This document shows, piece by piece, positions 6,714-14,592 of a stretch of 64,000 bases of DNA. The stretch comes from CAYPNF01 sp964411985. Lineage in GTDB: Bacteria; Verrucomicrobiota; Verrucomicrobiia; Limisphaerales; J093. Location of the stretch: positions 1-64,000 of the forward strand of contig CAYPNF010000018.1 of the NCBI GenBank assembly GCA_964411985.1, in the 5' to 3' direction. Numbering within the stretch: the stretch's first letter is position 1; each line of letters opens with the position of its first letter. The position numbers and the translations under genes are program-made. The notes under the pieces were generated by a model that saw only the letters and a program-made list of their open reading frames with translations, did not search any database and had not been told where the DNA came from.

Positions 6714-9700
6714 GGCAGTGCCTCCGGTTGAGGAATCAGAATCCAGCCCCACTGCTGAGCTGATGCGTCGTAGGGGTTTGTTGGGTGCCATGTTCCGTTG
6801 CCGACGATGACCCCTTGGTTGTTGATGGCTTCGGCCGACTTGAGGTTCCATTGAGCCCTGTCGAGCGGGGGCGGGAAGTAGGTTAGATAGGCGTCATTGA
6901 GGTTGACCATGAACAAGTCGGTTCTCGGGGTCCTGAAGCTCGAGCCCGCTGGCACATCCAACACCGCGAAAGCGACCGCGTAAGCCGCGCCATTCACAAA
7001 ATCACCGGACGGAGTGGTCCAACTCGAACCGACCACCATGGTGGTCACAAAGACCTTGTTGCCCACTTGTTTGGTCATCTTATTGGCTGCCAACGCCCAG
7101 CTCTCACCGGGATCATTGACGGGCTCATTAGGATCGATGGGATAGACTGTCCCCAGAGGCACGGGTACATTACTTCCTGCCCACCAGAGCGTGGCACGGT
7201 TCGCCTTGCTGTAGGTGTACCACCCGCCCCGCCGCACTTCCGTGTCGCTGCTCCCGACCGCGTCACCCGCGCTGTTTACTCCGTTGGCGGAACTCACATC
7301 AAGCTGAGTACCCTCCGGAGCAGGAACGAAGTCTAATTTGGTATCCAATACGGTATCGTAGTTCATGTCGCGGAACGCGCGGTTATAGTTCCCGTCCTTT
7401 GCCTTTCCCACGACAAACCCCGCATCGTTGACCATCAGCGCAACACCCGTCGCAGTGGCCGAGGTTCCACCAAAGGATCCCAAGTCACGGGCGGCGAAAT
7501 TACCTCCTCCCGCTGCTGTCCACAGGGTGGGCCTCGTGCAGGTCGTCGCCCCATCCACCTTGGTGGAATGGCCGGCGATTTTGGCCCCATTGGGGGAGAC
7601 CCACCACGCGTTTCCCTGGCTAGTTGGCCCCGGCGTGATCGCGGGTAGTTCGTAACCGAATTCACTGGCAGCAGGGAGATAGCAAGCCTTGTTCTGGGAG
7701 AGGCCAACCCGGTTTCCCTGGTTGTCGACCCCGTAGAACTTTGCGTTTTCGACCTCGACCTGCATCTTTGCGTAATAGGGGACCATCCACCCACCCCCAA
7801 CATCGAAAGTGGCCGGCTTTCCGCACAATGTGCTCGGGTTATCTATGGTGGCGTAGCCCGCCAAGCGTGGATATGTGAGAGTCTCATTGAGGGCATAGAC
7901 TTGGGTGCTCTTGGCCTGGAGCTCCGTGGATGCGGTGGCCGACATCATGGTTTGAGCCTCCGTCATGAAACGCCCCTCAGCCGCCTCAGGTTCGAGGATG
8001 TTCCAGGTGACGATTGGCTCAACGAACTCAGCAGGCATAGGCGGTATCGATTCATCCAGGGCCGAAGCTCGATTCGCGGGAGGATTGCTGGGTTCAGGTT
8101 CTAGAGCGGTTTCCTCGGCAACCAGGGCCTCTGTCTCCTCAGTCGCAAGCTCTTCGACCTCTTCAAAAGATGCCAGAAAGGAGGCCATGGATGATCCTCC
8201 CGCCACACAGGCGTAGGTCTCGTACAACTGGTTGAACGTGTACTTGGGTCCATCCCAGAGAGTCACGGCATAGCCGCTGCCTGTCAAACCGGACACCGAG
8301 TAGTGAGGGAAACTGGTGCAGCGTGGCATGGCTGGGGCGACGGCGCAGCCGCCTGGGGTTTGCAGGAAGTCGAGGACGAATTGAGCGGCTTCATTCTCGA
8401 TCACATCCCCTGTGCCAGCAACAGGCTCTATCCTGAGGTCCATGGTTGTCGAGTTGTTCGGGAAATCGAGGGTATAAACCCCAGCTGAGTTGCAGTTCAC
8501 CACGGTGCCATCCGATTTCTCAACTCGGAAGTCAGCTCCCGAGAAGCCCGGACTCTCCGGGGTGGCACAGCGTTTGTTATCGGTCTGAGAGCGAAGCAAG
8601 GCGCGAAGGGTGAAAGGGAAGGAGCCTGTGCCCGTCCCACCCCGGCGCAAGCGAATGTAGCCAGGATTCAACGCAGTGACGGGGGGGGTAACCGTGAAGT
8701 GTCGGTCATTGGCAACATCTTGGACTCGGTCGAAGCGAAGCGTGGTTCCCTTGTGGATCTCCGTGGCGGACCAAGCATCTCGCCCTTCTTCGAAGCCAAT
8801 ATGCGATGTGGCTCTTCGATAGACGACTGCGCGGTAGTACTGGTTTGCCGTGCTGGGCAGGGTGATCTGAAAGGTGCGGATGTTGGCCGCGTCCTGGGGT
8901 TGTCCCACCGGCAGGGTTACCTCCGCACCGTTTGCTGCAAAGAAAGCCAACCGCAGGTCGAATGGCGAGGTTGACGGGGATTCGATGACGGTCTGACTGT
9001 TGATGGTGTCCAGTGCCGTGGGCTGGTACAACGTGCAGGCCTTGATGGTGACGACGTTGCCGTTGATGGTCGGTTCGGTCACGCACACCTCCCAGATTCC
9101 CTTGAGACGGTTGCCGGAAGCGGAACAATCGGGAGTCACCCTCCCCAAGGAACCGCCGGGAACGAATCCTGTGGGAAAAGGTGACTCGTACAGAGCAGCA
9201 GTATTGCCGGTGGGAGTGGCGATCGTGCTATTAGGAAGCCAGAAGCCCATGAATTTCGCTGATGTGCTATTGTTGTCGTAGTTCAAGAGCGCCCCAAAAT
9301 ACCGGGGCATCGTAGTCCAGAAATCGGTGGCATCTGCATTGACGGCTCGCCAGTAGGCGTTTGCGGTTTGCGAGGGATCAAGCTCGTAGAATACCGATTG
9401 TGGCCGGGTCGTGAACCGGTTATTGTTGAAGTACACCTCCGTTGCACCTCCCAGCCATAACCCGCACGCCGGCAGTTCCGCCGGCCGGCCAATCGCCAGG
9501 GTGGGGTCCGTGAAGGGTTGGATGGCAGAAAAGGTCCCTCGGGTGACGTTCGCGTAGCGGAAGTCTCCATAGGCCTGATGGGATCCAACCCCGCGCAGAC
9601 GAATGAGATTGTCTTTGATCGAGTAGTTCTTGTAGCTGTCGGGACCCCAGTTGGGGCCGCCTACGTGAGCGACCCCGTACACATCCAGGAAACAGTTGTT

Positions 9701-10786
9701 CTCAATGCTGAAGTTGCGCTGGCACCCGGTATCATGGTTGAGGCCTAGCCCGACCCCCACCAGCACGTTGTCCCGGTAGGTTACCCCGAAGGAATTGGCC
9801 GCCCCCATCCCATTTTCAAGGCCATTCCCTCGAATCTGGCACCGTTCAACCACCGCTACACGGTAGTCGCGGTGGCTTTCGACCATCGCCGGGTAGCCTT
9901 CTTTGGTTGGATCGGGTGTTTTGACTTGGATACTGGTGCAGTAGCCGCCGTGGGTGCCATGCAGTGGATAGACCTCGCATTCCTGGATCTTCCATGGCGC
10001 GTTTTCAACTCCGGTGCTCCAGTCACTTTCTAGTGTCGGTTTTGAGGCGATTACCATCAGGGGAAAGCCTTCCCTTCCCTGAGTGATCCAATACGGGCAC
10101 GGTGTGATCCCGTTGGCTCCGCAATTCTTGACCACCACTCTTTTGATCGTGCCCTGGGAAGCCGTTACCCGCAGAGCATTGAGTGCGAAGCCATCTGTAT
10201 ACGCAGGGGAGGTGGCGTTTGCGGCAGTGCTCGAAACCTTGAGCCATTCAGGCCAGTTTGCATCCAAGACTAAATCCTGAATGTTGACCGTAATAGTCTT
10301 TTCCGGGGCCTCGCTCAAGATCATCAGCCATTGCTCCCAGAAGGGAGTATTGAAAAACTGGGCAGGCGGTGTGGTATTGGGTGCCAATTGCAGCGTGATG
10401 GGGTTACCGGCAGTTTCTGACCTTAACGTCAGCAGCCGACCATCGGGGATGTCGACCACTGCCAGAGCCTCAATCCGATAGATGTAATTGTCTGGCGCCT
10501 GGTACACCTTGGGTGTGAAAATGACCTCGACCGAGGTGTCTCCGCCAGCTCCCTTCGGGTTGTTGACGATGATATCGGTCATGTCGGCCGTGGTGTAGGG
10601 CATCGGGTTTGCGGCGCTGTTGTTGAACTTCGTCCCAGTGTAGCTGGGTACGCCCGGGATTGCCGGCGGACATATGTAGTAGGTCGTATCAGCGGCAGCG
10701 CAATCCAGAACTGGGAAGACGAAGAAAAGCCCAACCAAAAAGGCCCTCAAATCACCGAAAACACGAAAACACGAAAGAGATCCCAC
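6710..10786 (-). CDS. Giant secreted beta-helix protein with HAF-like repeats
   Basis: A 1358-residue exported protein. After a signal peptide (VGLFFVFPVLDCAAA) come a parallel-beta-helix-like region (about residues 40-560, rich in NN and isolated beta-turns, with phrases such as IENNCFLDVYGV), a Calx-beta-like segment (about 700-800), and a C-terminal region (about 1040-1358) with HAF-type repeats around DLGSFGGTSATATGV and NDAGFVVGKA. These repeat types are found in extracellular surface or autotransporter-like proteins. The start is GTG at 10786; a TTG at 10750, right before the hydrophobic stretch, is a plausible alternative because the bases before it (TTTCGTGTTTTCGTG) look repeat-like. 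Substrate and function are unknown; it may bind or cleave a polysaccharide. Confidence 0.8.
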   Translation of the reverse strand: MGSLSCFRVFGDLRAFLVGLFFVFPVLDCAAADTTYYICPPAIPGVPSYTGTKFNNSAANPMPYTTADMTDIIVNNPKGAGGDTSVEVIFTPKVYQAPDNYIYRIEALAVVDIPDGRLLTLRSETAGNPITLQLAPNTTPPAQFFNTPFWEQWLMILSEAPEKTITVNIQDLVLDANWPEWLKVSSTAANATSPAYTDGFALNALRVTASQGTIKRVVVKNCGANGITPCPYWITQGREGFPLMVIASKPTLESDWSTGVENAPWKIQECEVYPLHGTHGGYCTSIQVKTPDPTKEGYPAMVESHRDYRVAVVERCQIRGNGLENGMGAANSFGVTYRDNVLVGVGLGLNHDTGCQRNFSIENNCFLDVYGVAHVGGPNWGPDSYKNYSIKDNLIRLRGVGSHQAYGDFRYANVTRGTFSAIQPFTDPTLAIGRPAELPACGLWLGGATEVYFNNNRFTTRPQSVFYELDPSQTANAYWRAVNADATDFWTTMPRYFGALLNYDNNSTSAKFMGFWLPNSTIATPTGNTAALYESPFPTGFVPGGSLGRVTPDCSASGNRLKGIWEVCVTEPTINGNVVTIKACTLYQPTALDTINSQTVIESPSTSPFDLRLAFFAANGAEVTLPVGQPQDAANIRTFQITLPSTANQYYRAVVYRRATSHIGFEEGRDAWSATEIHKGTTLRFDRVQDVANDRHFTVTPPVTALNPGYIRLRRGGTGTGSFPFTLRALLRSQTDNKRCATPESPGFSGADFRVEKSDGTVVNCNSAGVYTLDFPNNSTTMDLRIEPVAGTGDVIENEAAQFVLDFLQTPGGCAVAPAMPRCTSFPHYSVSGLTGSGYAVTLWDGPKYTFNQLYETYACVAGGSSMASFLASFEEVEELATEETEALVAEETALEPEPSNPPANRASALDESIPPMPAEFVEPIVTWNILEPEAAEGRFMTEAQTMMSATASTELQAKSTQVYALNETLTYPRLAGYATIDNPSTLCGKPATFDVGGGWMVPYYAKMQVEVENAKFYGVDNQGNRVGLSQNKACYLPAASEFGYELPAITPGPTSQGNAWWVSPNGAKIAGHSTKVDGATTCTRPTLWTAAGGGNFAARDLGSFGGTSATATGVALMVNDAGFVVGKAKDGNYNRAFRDMNYDTVLDTKLDFVPAPEGTQLDVSSANGVNSAGDAVGSSDTEVRRGGWYTYSKANRATLWWAGSNVPVPLGTVYPIDPNEPVNDPGESWALAANKMTKQVGNKVFVTTMVVGSSWTTPSGDFVNGAAYAVAFAVLDVPAGSSFRTPRTDLFMVNLNDAYLTYFPPPLDRAQWNLKSAEAINNQGVIVGNGTWHPTNPYDASAQQWGWILIPQPEALP

Positions 10787-11101
10787 ACCTCGATTTCATA
10801 ATATGATTTTACTCAGCTTGGAGTTCAGAATAAGCAGATCCGGGATGAGAAGGCAAGCGATTTCTGATTTCTTGTAGTTACTTTTTCGAGACAAGGAACC
10901 GCGAAGGAACGCCAATCCGCGCGAATGGGGGGCGGGCCACGATCAAGGTGGGGCAGGGCTCTCCGCAGCCCGCCGCCTCTTTTTCACCACAGAACATACA
11001 GGGCACACAGAAGCCAGAAGAGAGAACCACGAATTACACGAATGACACGAATGCCTGGGTGCCGCCACGGATGACACAAGACACACAAATGGGAATCGTG
11101 C

Positions 11102-11300
11102 CCAGGCAAGGTAGGGCGAGGCTGTCCCAGCCCGCCGCTCGTTCTCTCTTGTGGCCGCCGTCGGAAGACGGCGCACTTTTCATTTCACGCGTTGCTGGAA
11201 TCTGCGGACCGGTTCCGAAAACGGCGTGGCGCTTCGCTTCGCGCCGTACTCCATGACACCCTCTCCCACTCGGACGTAGCCGCGTTCGGCAGAACGCGCT
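11102..11300. repeat. Dispersed hairpin-rich repeat, copy B
   Basis: Full-length copy of the unit at 5560-5755, in the same orientation, with only scattered substitutions. It keeps all three stem-loops, including GCCGTC-GGAA-GACGGC and GCGTTC-GGCA-GAACGC, and the core GGACCGGTTCCGAAAACGGC. It also carries the AGGCAAGGTAGGGCGAGG module at its left end. Confidence 0.88.
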
Positions 11301-11542
11301 CTTTGGAGCTGGGACGTCTCCCAGGCCCGACTTGATCGCACACTTTGTCCACACACTTCGGCGGTTCGGTACCACGGGAGGTAAGGGTGTTCGCAATCGA
11401 AAAGCTGAAGGTCTATGACCGAGTCTTGCTCAGCAAAAACCCGAATGCATCTCGGGTTCAGCGCGGAATCGACTAAGTGCTCGACTAAGTGTGCGACAAA
11501 GGAACTGCGAATGGACGCCCATGAACACGAATGGGGATCCGC

Positions 11543-11725
11543 TCCAGGCAAGGTAGGGCAGGGCTGTCCCAGCCCGCCGCTCGTTCTCTCTTGTAGCCGC
11601 CGTTGGAAGACGGCGCACTTTTCATTTCACGCGTTGCTGGAATCGGCGGACCGGTTCCGAAAACGGCGTGGCGCTTCGCTTCGCGCCGTACTCCATGACA
11701 CCCTCTCCCACTCAGACAAAGTGCT
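11543..11725. repeat. Dispersed hairpin-rich repeat, copy C (3'-truncated)
   Basis: Third copy, closest in sequence to copy B. The first hairpin has a single change (GCCGTTGGAAGACGGC, still paired through G-T), which looks tolerated. The right end lacks the GCGTTC-GGCA-GAACGC hairpin; instead the sequence switches to the GTGCTCGAT/GTGTGCGAC module at 11715-11745, so the unit is a mosaic rather than one fixed element. Confidence 0.85.
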
Positions 11726-11815
11726 CGATCCAGTGTGCGACAAAGGCGATACCCACGAGTCAACCTGGGCGAATCCAAACTCGACAGGATTCCTGGATCG
11801 TTCATAATCCCCGCT

Positions 11816-13066
11816 GTGAACACCCGAGTCTCCTGTTTGGCTTTCTTATCCTGGGCTGTGCTCGCAGCGCACGGCGCGGTCTGGCCACAGTTCCGCGGTC
11901 CCACGGCCCAGGGAACATCTGAGGAAACGAATCTTCCTCTCCAGTGGACTGCCAGTTCCAATGTCTGCTGGAAGACAGCCATCCCTGGCTCGGGTTGGTC
12001 TTCGCCTATTGTCTGGCACGAACGGGTGATGCTCACCACCGCTACTCAAGATGGGGTGTCCTTTCGCCTGCTCCTCCTGGATCGGAAGACCGGGGGTATC
12101 ACCGGAGACTGGGAGATCTTCCAGCAGAAGCTCACGCGGAAGGAAGGGCGAAACTCCTACGCGACGGCTACGCCTGCCACGGATGGCGAGCGCGTCTACG
12201 TACTTTCGTTCAACGGCAGCTTTGCCGCTGTCGATTTCCAAGGGAAGACTGTTTGGACGAATACCGACTACTCGTTCTACAGCCAGCATGGCTTGGCCAC
12301 CTCCCCCATCCTTCACGAGGACCTGCTTCTCGCCGCCTTTGATCCCAGCAGCGATGGTGACGACAAAGAGCTGGGATGGAAAAAACCCTGGGACAAGGCG
12401 ATGATTCTTGCCCTCGATAAACGCACCGGAAAGGTCCGCTGGAAAGGCAGTCGCGCCGCCTCCCGAATCGCTCATGCCACCCCGGTGGTCTATCGGAACG
12501 GATCGAATGCCCAGCTCATCAGCAACGCGGGGGACGTCATCCAGGGCTTCGATCTGAAGACGGGGGAACGGCTTTGGAGTCTTTACGCCCAGGGCGAAGG
12601 GGTGGTTCCGTCGCCGGTCACGGGGGAGGGAATGGTCTTCACTGCCTCCGGGTTCGAGAAGCCCACCATTCTCGGCATTCGGCTGGGGGAGACCCCAGGC
12701 AAAGCCGAAATCGCCTGGGAGAACAAGAAGAGCGTTCCGATGGTTCCCTCCTTCGTCTATCGCAAACCCTGGCTGTTCACGATCAACGACGGAGGAAGCA
12801 TGATGTGTCTCGAGGCGGCCACGGGGAAGGTGATCTGGCAGGAGAAATTGCCTGCAACTCAATCTGCCTCGCCGGTCCTGGCGGACGGCAAGCTCTACCT
12901 TCTCGCCGATGATGGAAGCACCAGCGTAGTAGAGGCGGGGGCGAGTTACCGTTTCCTGGCAAAGAACGAGTTGAACGAGAAGTGCCAGGCAGCACCGGCC
13001 ATCTCGGACGGACAAATCTTTATCCGGACCGAGAAGAACCTTTATTGTATTGGACAGGTAAAGTGA
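11816..13066 (+). CDS. Exported PQQ-like beta-propeller protein
   Basis: A 416-residue protein of the BamB/PQQ-repeat fold. The sequence begins WPQFRGPTAQGTS after a signal peptide (LAFLSWAVLAAHGA), the typical opening of planctomycete/verrucomicrobial propellers, and shows repeated blades such as ALDKRTGKVRWKG, GFDLKTGERLWSL and CLEAATGKVIWQE. The frame is open to a GTG at 11735, but that GTG is part of the dispersed repeat module, so the GTG at 11816 just before the signal peptide is preferred; neither has a clear ribosome-binding site. No catalytic residue set for a PQQ dehydrogenase is evident, so a binding or scaffold role is more likely. It is 25 bp upstream of the GH130 gene. Confidence 0.85.
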   Translation: MNTRVSCLAFLSWAVLAAHGAVWPQFRGPTAQGTSEETNLPLQWTASSNVCWKTAIPGSGWSSPIVWHERVMLTTATQDGVSFRLLLLDRKTGGITGDWEIFQQKLTRKEGRNSYATATPATDGERVYVLSFNGSFAAVDFQGKTVWTNTDYSFYSQHGLATSPILHEDLLLAAFDPSSDGDDKELGWKKPWDKAMILALDKRTGKVRWKGSRAASRIAHATPVVYRNGSNAQLISNAGDVIQGFDLKTGERLWSLYAQGEGVVPSPVTGEGMVFTASGFEKPTILGIRLGETPGKAEIAWENKKSVPMVPSFVYRKPWLFTINDGGSMMCLEAATGKVIWQEKLPATQSASPVLADGKLYLLADDGSTSVVEAGASYRFLAKNELNEKCQAAPAISDGQIFIRTEKNLYCIGQVK

Positions 13067-13091
13067 CGCTCCTTTCCAGAACTCAAGCGCT

Positions 13092-14117
13092 ATGAAACTC
13101 CAACGCTTTTCCGGCAACCCCATCCTCTCCCCGGAACCAGAGAATCCATGGGAAGATCTGGCGGTTTTCAATCCCGCCGCCTGGTACGATGAGCAGAACC
13201 AAGAGGTCTTGCTGCTCTATCGCGCCGCGGAGTCGCACCCCGACTACAAATGCTACTTTGGCCTCGCGAAGAGCAAGGATGGCTACCACTTCGAGCGGGT
13301 GTCCGATCAACCCGCCATGAACATCAGCATCGAGGGTTTCGACGGTGCCACGATCCAGGATCCACGCATTACGAAGATGGGGGACTGGTACTACGTGACC
13401 TATGCTTGCCGACATTATCCCTTCGGCCAGTTCTGGATTCCCGAAGTGCGCCAGCGTTATTTGGTGCCGGACTGTCCGCCTGAGTTCCCGCGCTATTTGC
13501 GCACCAACGCGACCCTGACCGGGCTGGCCATGACTAAGGATTTCAAACATTGGATTCGGGCCGGCTGGCTCACCGATCCCTTGCTGGATGATCGTGATGT
13601 CATCCTGTTCCCAGAAAAGGTGAACGGGAAGTTTGTCATGATCCATCGGCCGCTGGAGTGGATTGGAGAGGCTTATGGCACCGAGCACGCCTGCGCCTGG
13701 ATCAAGTTCGCGGACGACCTTTTGGGCTTTCCGGCGGCGCCCAGCCAACAACTCCTGCGGAACAAGTATCCATGGGAAACGCTGAAAATGGGCATCAACA
13801 CTCCGCCCATTAAGACCCCCTATGGCTGGTTCACCCTCTACCATGCGGTGGGCGCGGACAAGTATTACCGGTTAGGTGCGGTTCTCCTCGATCTAGAGGA
13901 TCCTTCCCGCGTCCTGCACCGCACTCCCGACTGGCTCATGCAGCCGGAGGCCGACTATGAGATCGAAGGTTTCTATCGAGGCGTCTGCTTCCCCTGCGGG
14001 ACCGTGGTGCTGAACGGAACCCTCTTTGTGTACTATGGCGGTGGCGACAAGTATTGCGCGTTGGCGACATGTAATTTCCAGGAGCTTCTCGATCACCTTC
14101 GCAGCTGTCCTGCATAA
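13092..14117 (+). CDS. Glycoside hydrolase family 130 (mannoside phosphorylase-like)
   Basis: A 341-residue five-bladed propeller enzyme of GH130, a family of phosphorylases (and some hydrolases) acting on beta-linked mannosides. The order of motifs fits: GNPILSP at the start, FNPAAWYDEQNQEVLLLYRA (blade 1), IEGFDGATIQDPRIT with the likely acid-side Asp in QDPR, and later DDRDVILFPEK and FVYYGGGD. There is no signal peptide, so it acts in the cytoplasm, probably on a disaccharide brought in by the symporter two genes downstream. The exact linkage and whether it uses phosphate cannot be decided without modelling the phosphate pocket. Confidence 0.88.
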   Translation: MKLQRFSGNPILSPEPENPWEDLAVFNPAAWYDEQNQEVLLLYRAAESHPDYKCYFGLAKSKDGYHFERVSDQPAMNISIEGFDGATIQDPRITKMGDWYYVTYACRHYPFGQFWIPEVRQRYLVPDCPPEFPRYLRTNATLTGLAMTKDFKHWIRAGWLTDPLLDDRDVILFPEKVNGKFVMIHRPLEWIGEAYGTEHACAWIKFADDLLGFPAAPSQQLLRNKYPWETLKMGINTPPIKTPYGWFTLYHAVGADKYYRLGAVLLDLEDPSRVLHRTPDWLMQPEADYEIEGFYRGVCFPCGTVVLNGTLFVYYGGGDKYCALATCNFQELLDHLRSCPA

Positions 14118-14135
14118 TCTAAAGAAAGGCCACCG

Positions 14136-14576
14136 ATGACCAAGCAAGATCATGCCGCCGATGCGTTTGCCAAAGGGTATTCCTGCACTCAAGCGGTCCT
14201 CGGTGCTTTTGCCAACGACCTGGGTATGGATCGTGACACTGCGATCAGGGTTGCCGCAGGTTTTGGAGGAGGCCTTGGCAGGCAGGGCCACGTCTGTGGA
14301 GCCGTGACTGGCGCGATCATGGTGCTGGGTCTTTCCTCGGGCCCCGCGAACCCCGGAGACCAGGCTGCCAAAGAGCGGATCTACGCGCAGGTGCGCGAGT
14401 TTTGTTCCCGCTTCCAGCAGGCGCATGGGTCGATCCAGTGCAACGGGCTTCTGGGCTGTGACATCGGCACTCCGGAGGGGTTGGCTGCCGCCCGTGAGAA
14501 GAAACTATTCACCACCCAATGCCCGGCCTACGTCCGCGGGGCGGTTACCATCATCGAAGAACTGACTCGCTCGTAA
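14136..14576 (+). CDS. C_GCAxxG_C_C family redox-type protein
   Basis: A 146-residue protein with the Cys pattern that names the family: YSCTQAV near residue 17, GHVCGAVTGAI in the middle, then FCSRFQ, SIQCNGLLGCDIG and a final TQCPAYV. Members are cytoplasmic, often bind a metal or Fe-S type centre, and are repeatedly found beside transporters and sugar enzymes, but no member has a settled reaction that could be transferred here. It sits 18 bp after the GH130 gene and 16 bp before the symporter, so it is part of the same operon. Confidence 0.82.
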   Translation: MTKQDHAADAFAKGYSCTQAVLGAFANDLGMDRDTAIRVAAGFGGGLGRQGHVCGAVTGAIMVLGLSSGPANPGDQAAKERIYAQVREFCSRFQQAHGSIQCNGLLGCDIGTPEGLAAAREKKLFTTQCPAYVRGAVTIIEELTRS

Positions 14577-14592
14577 ACACACTCGAGGTTGC

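Larger units (their letters stand above)
10787..11815. other. 1-kb noncoding stretch with repeat mosaic
   Basis: No gene is supported. 10787-10920 is A+T rich and is the likely promoter region of the giant secreted protein read leftward. From 10930 on it is built of modules shared with 5281-5755: AAGGTGGGGCAGGGCT (near 10944), CACGAATTACACGAATGACACGAATG (10 bp periodic, near 11027-11051), two copies of the hairpin-rich unit, and two copies of the GTGCTCGAC/GTGTGCGAC module (11466-11501 and 11715-11745). Open frames across the copies give similar but uninterpretable peptides. Confidence 0.7.
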
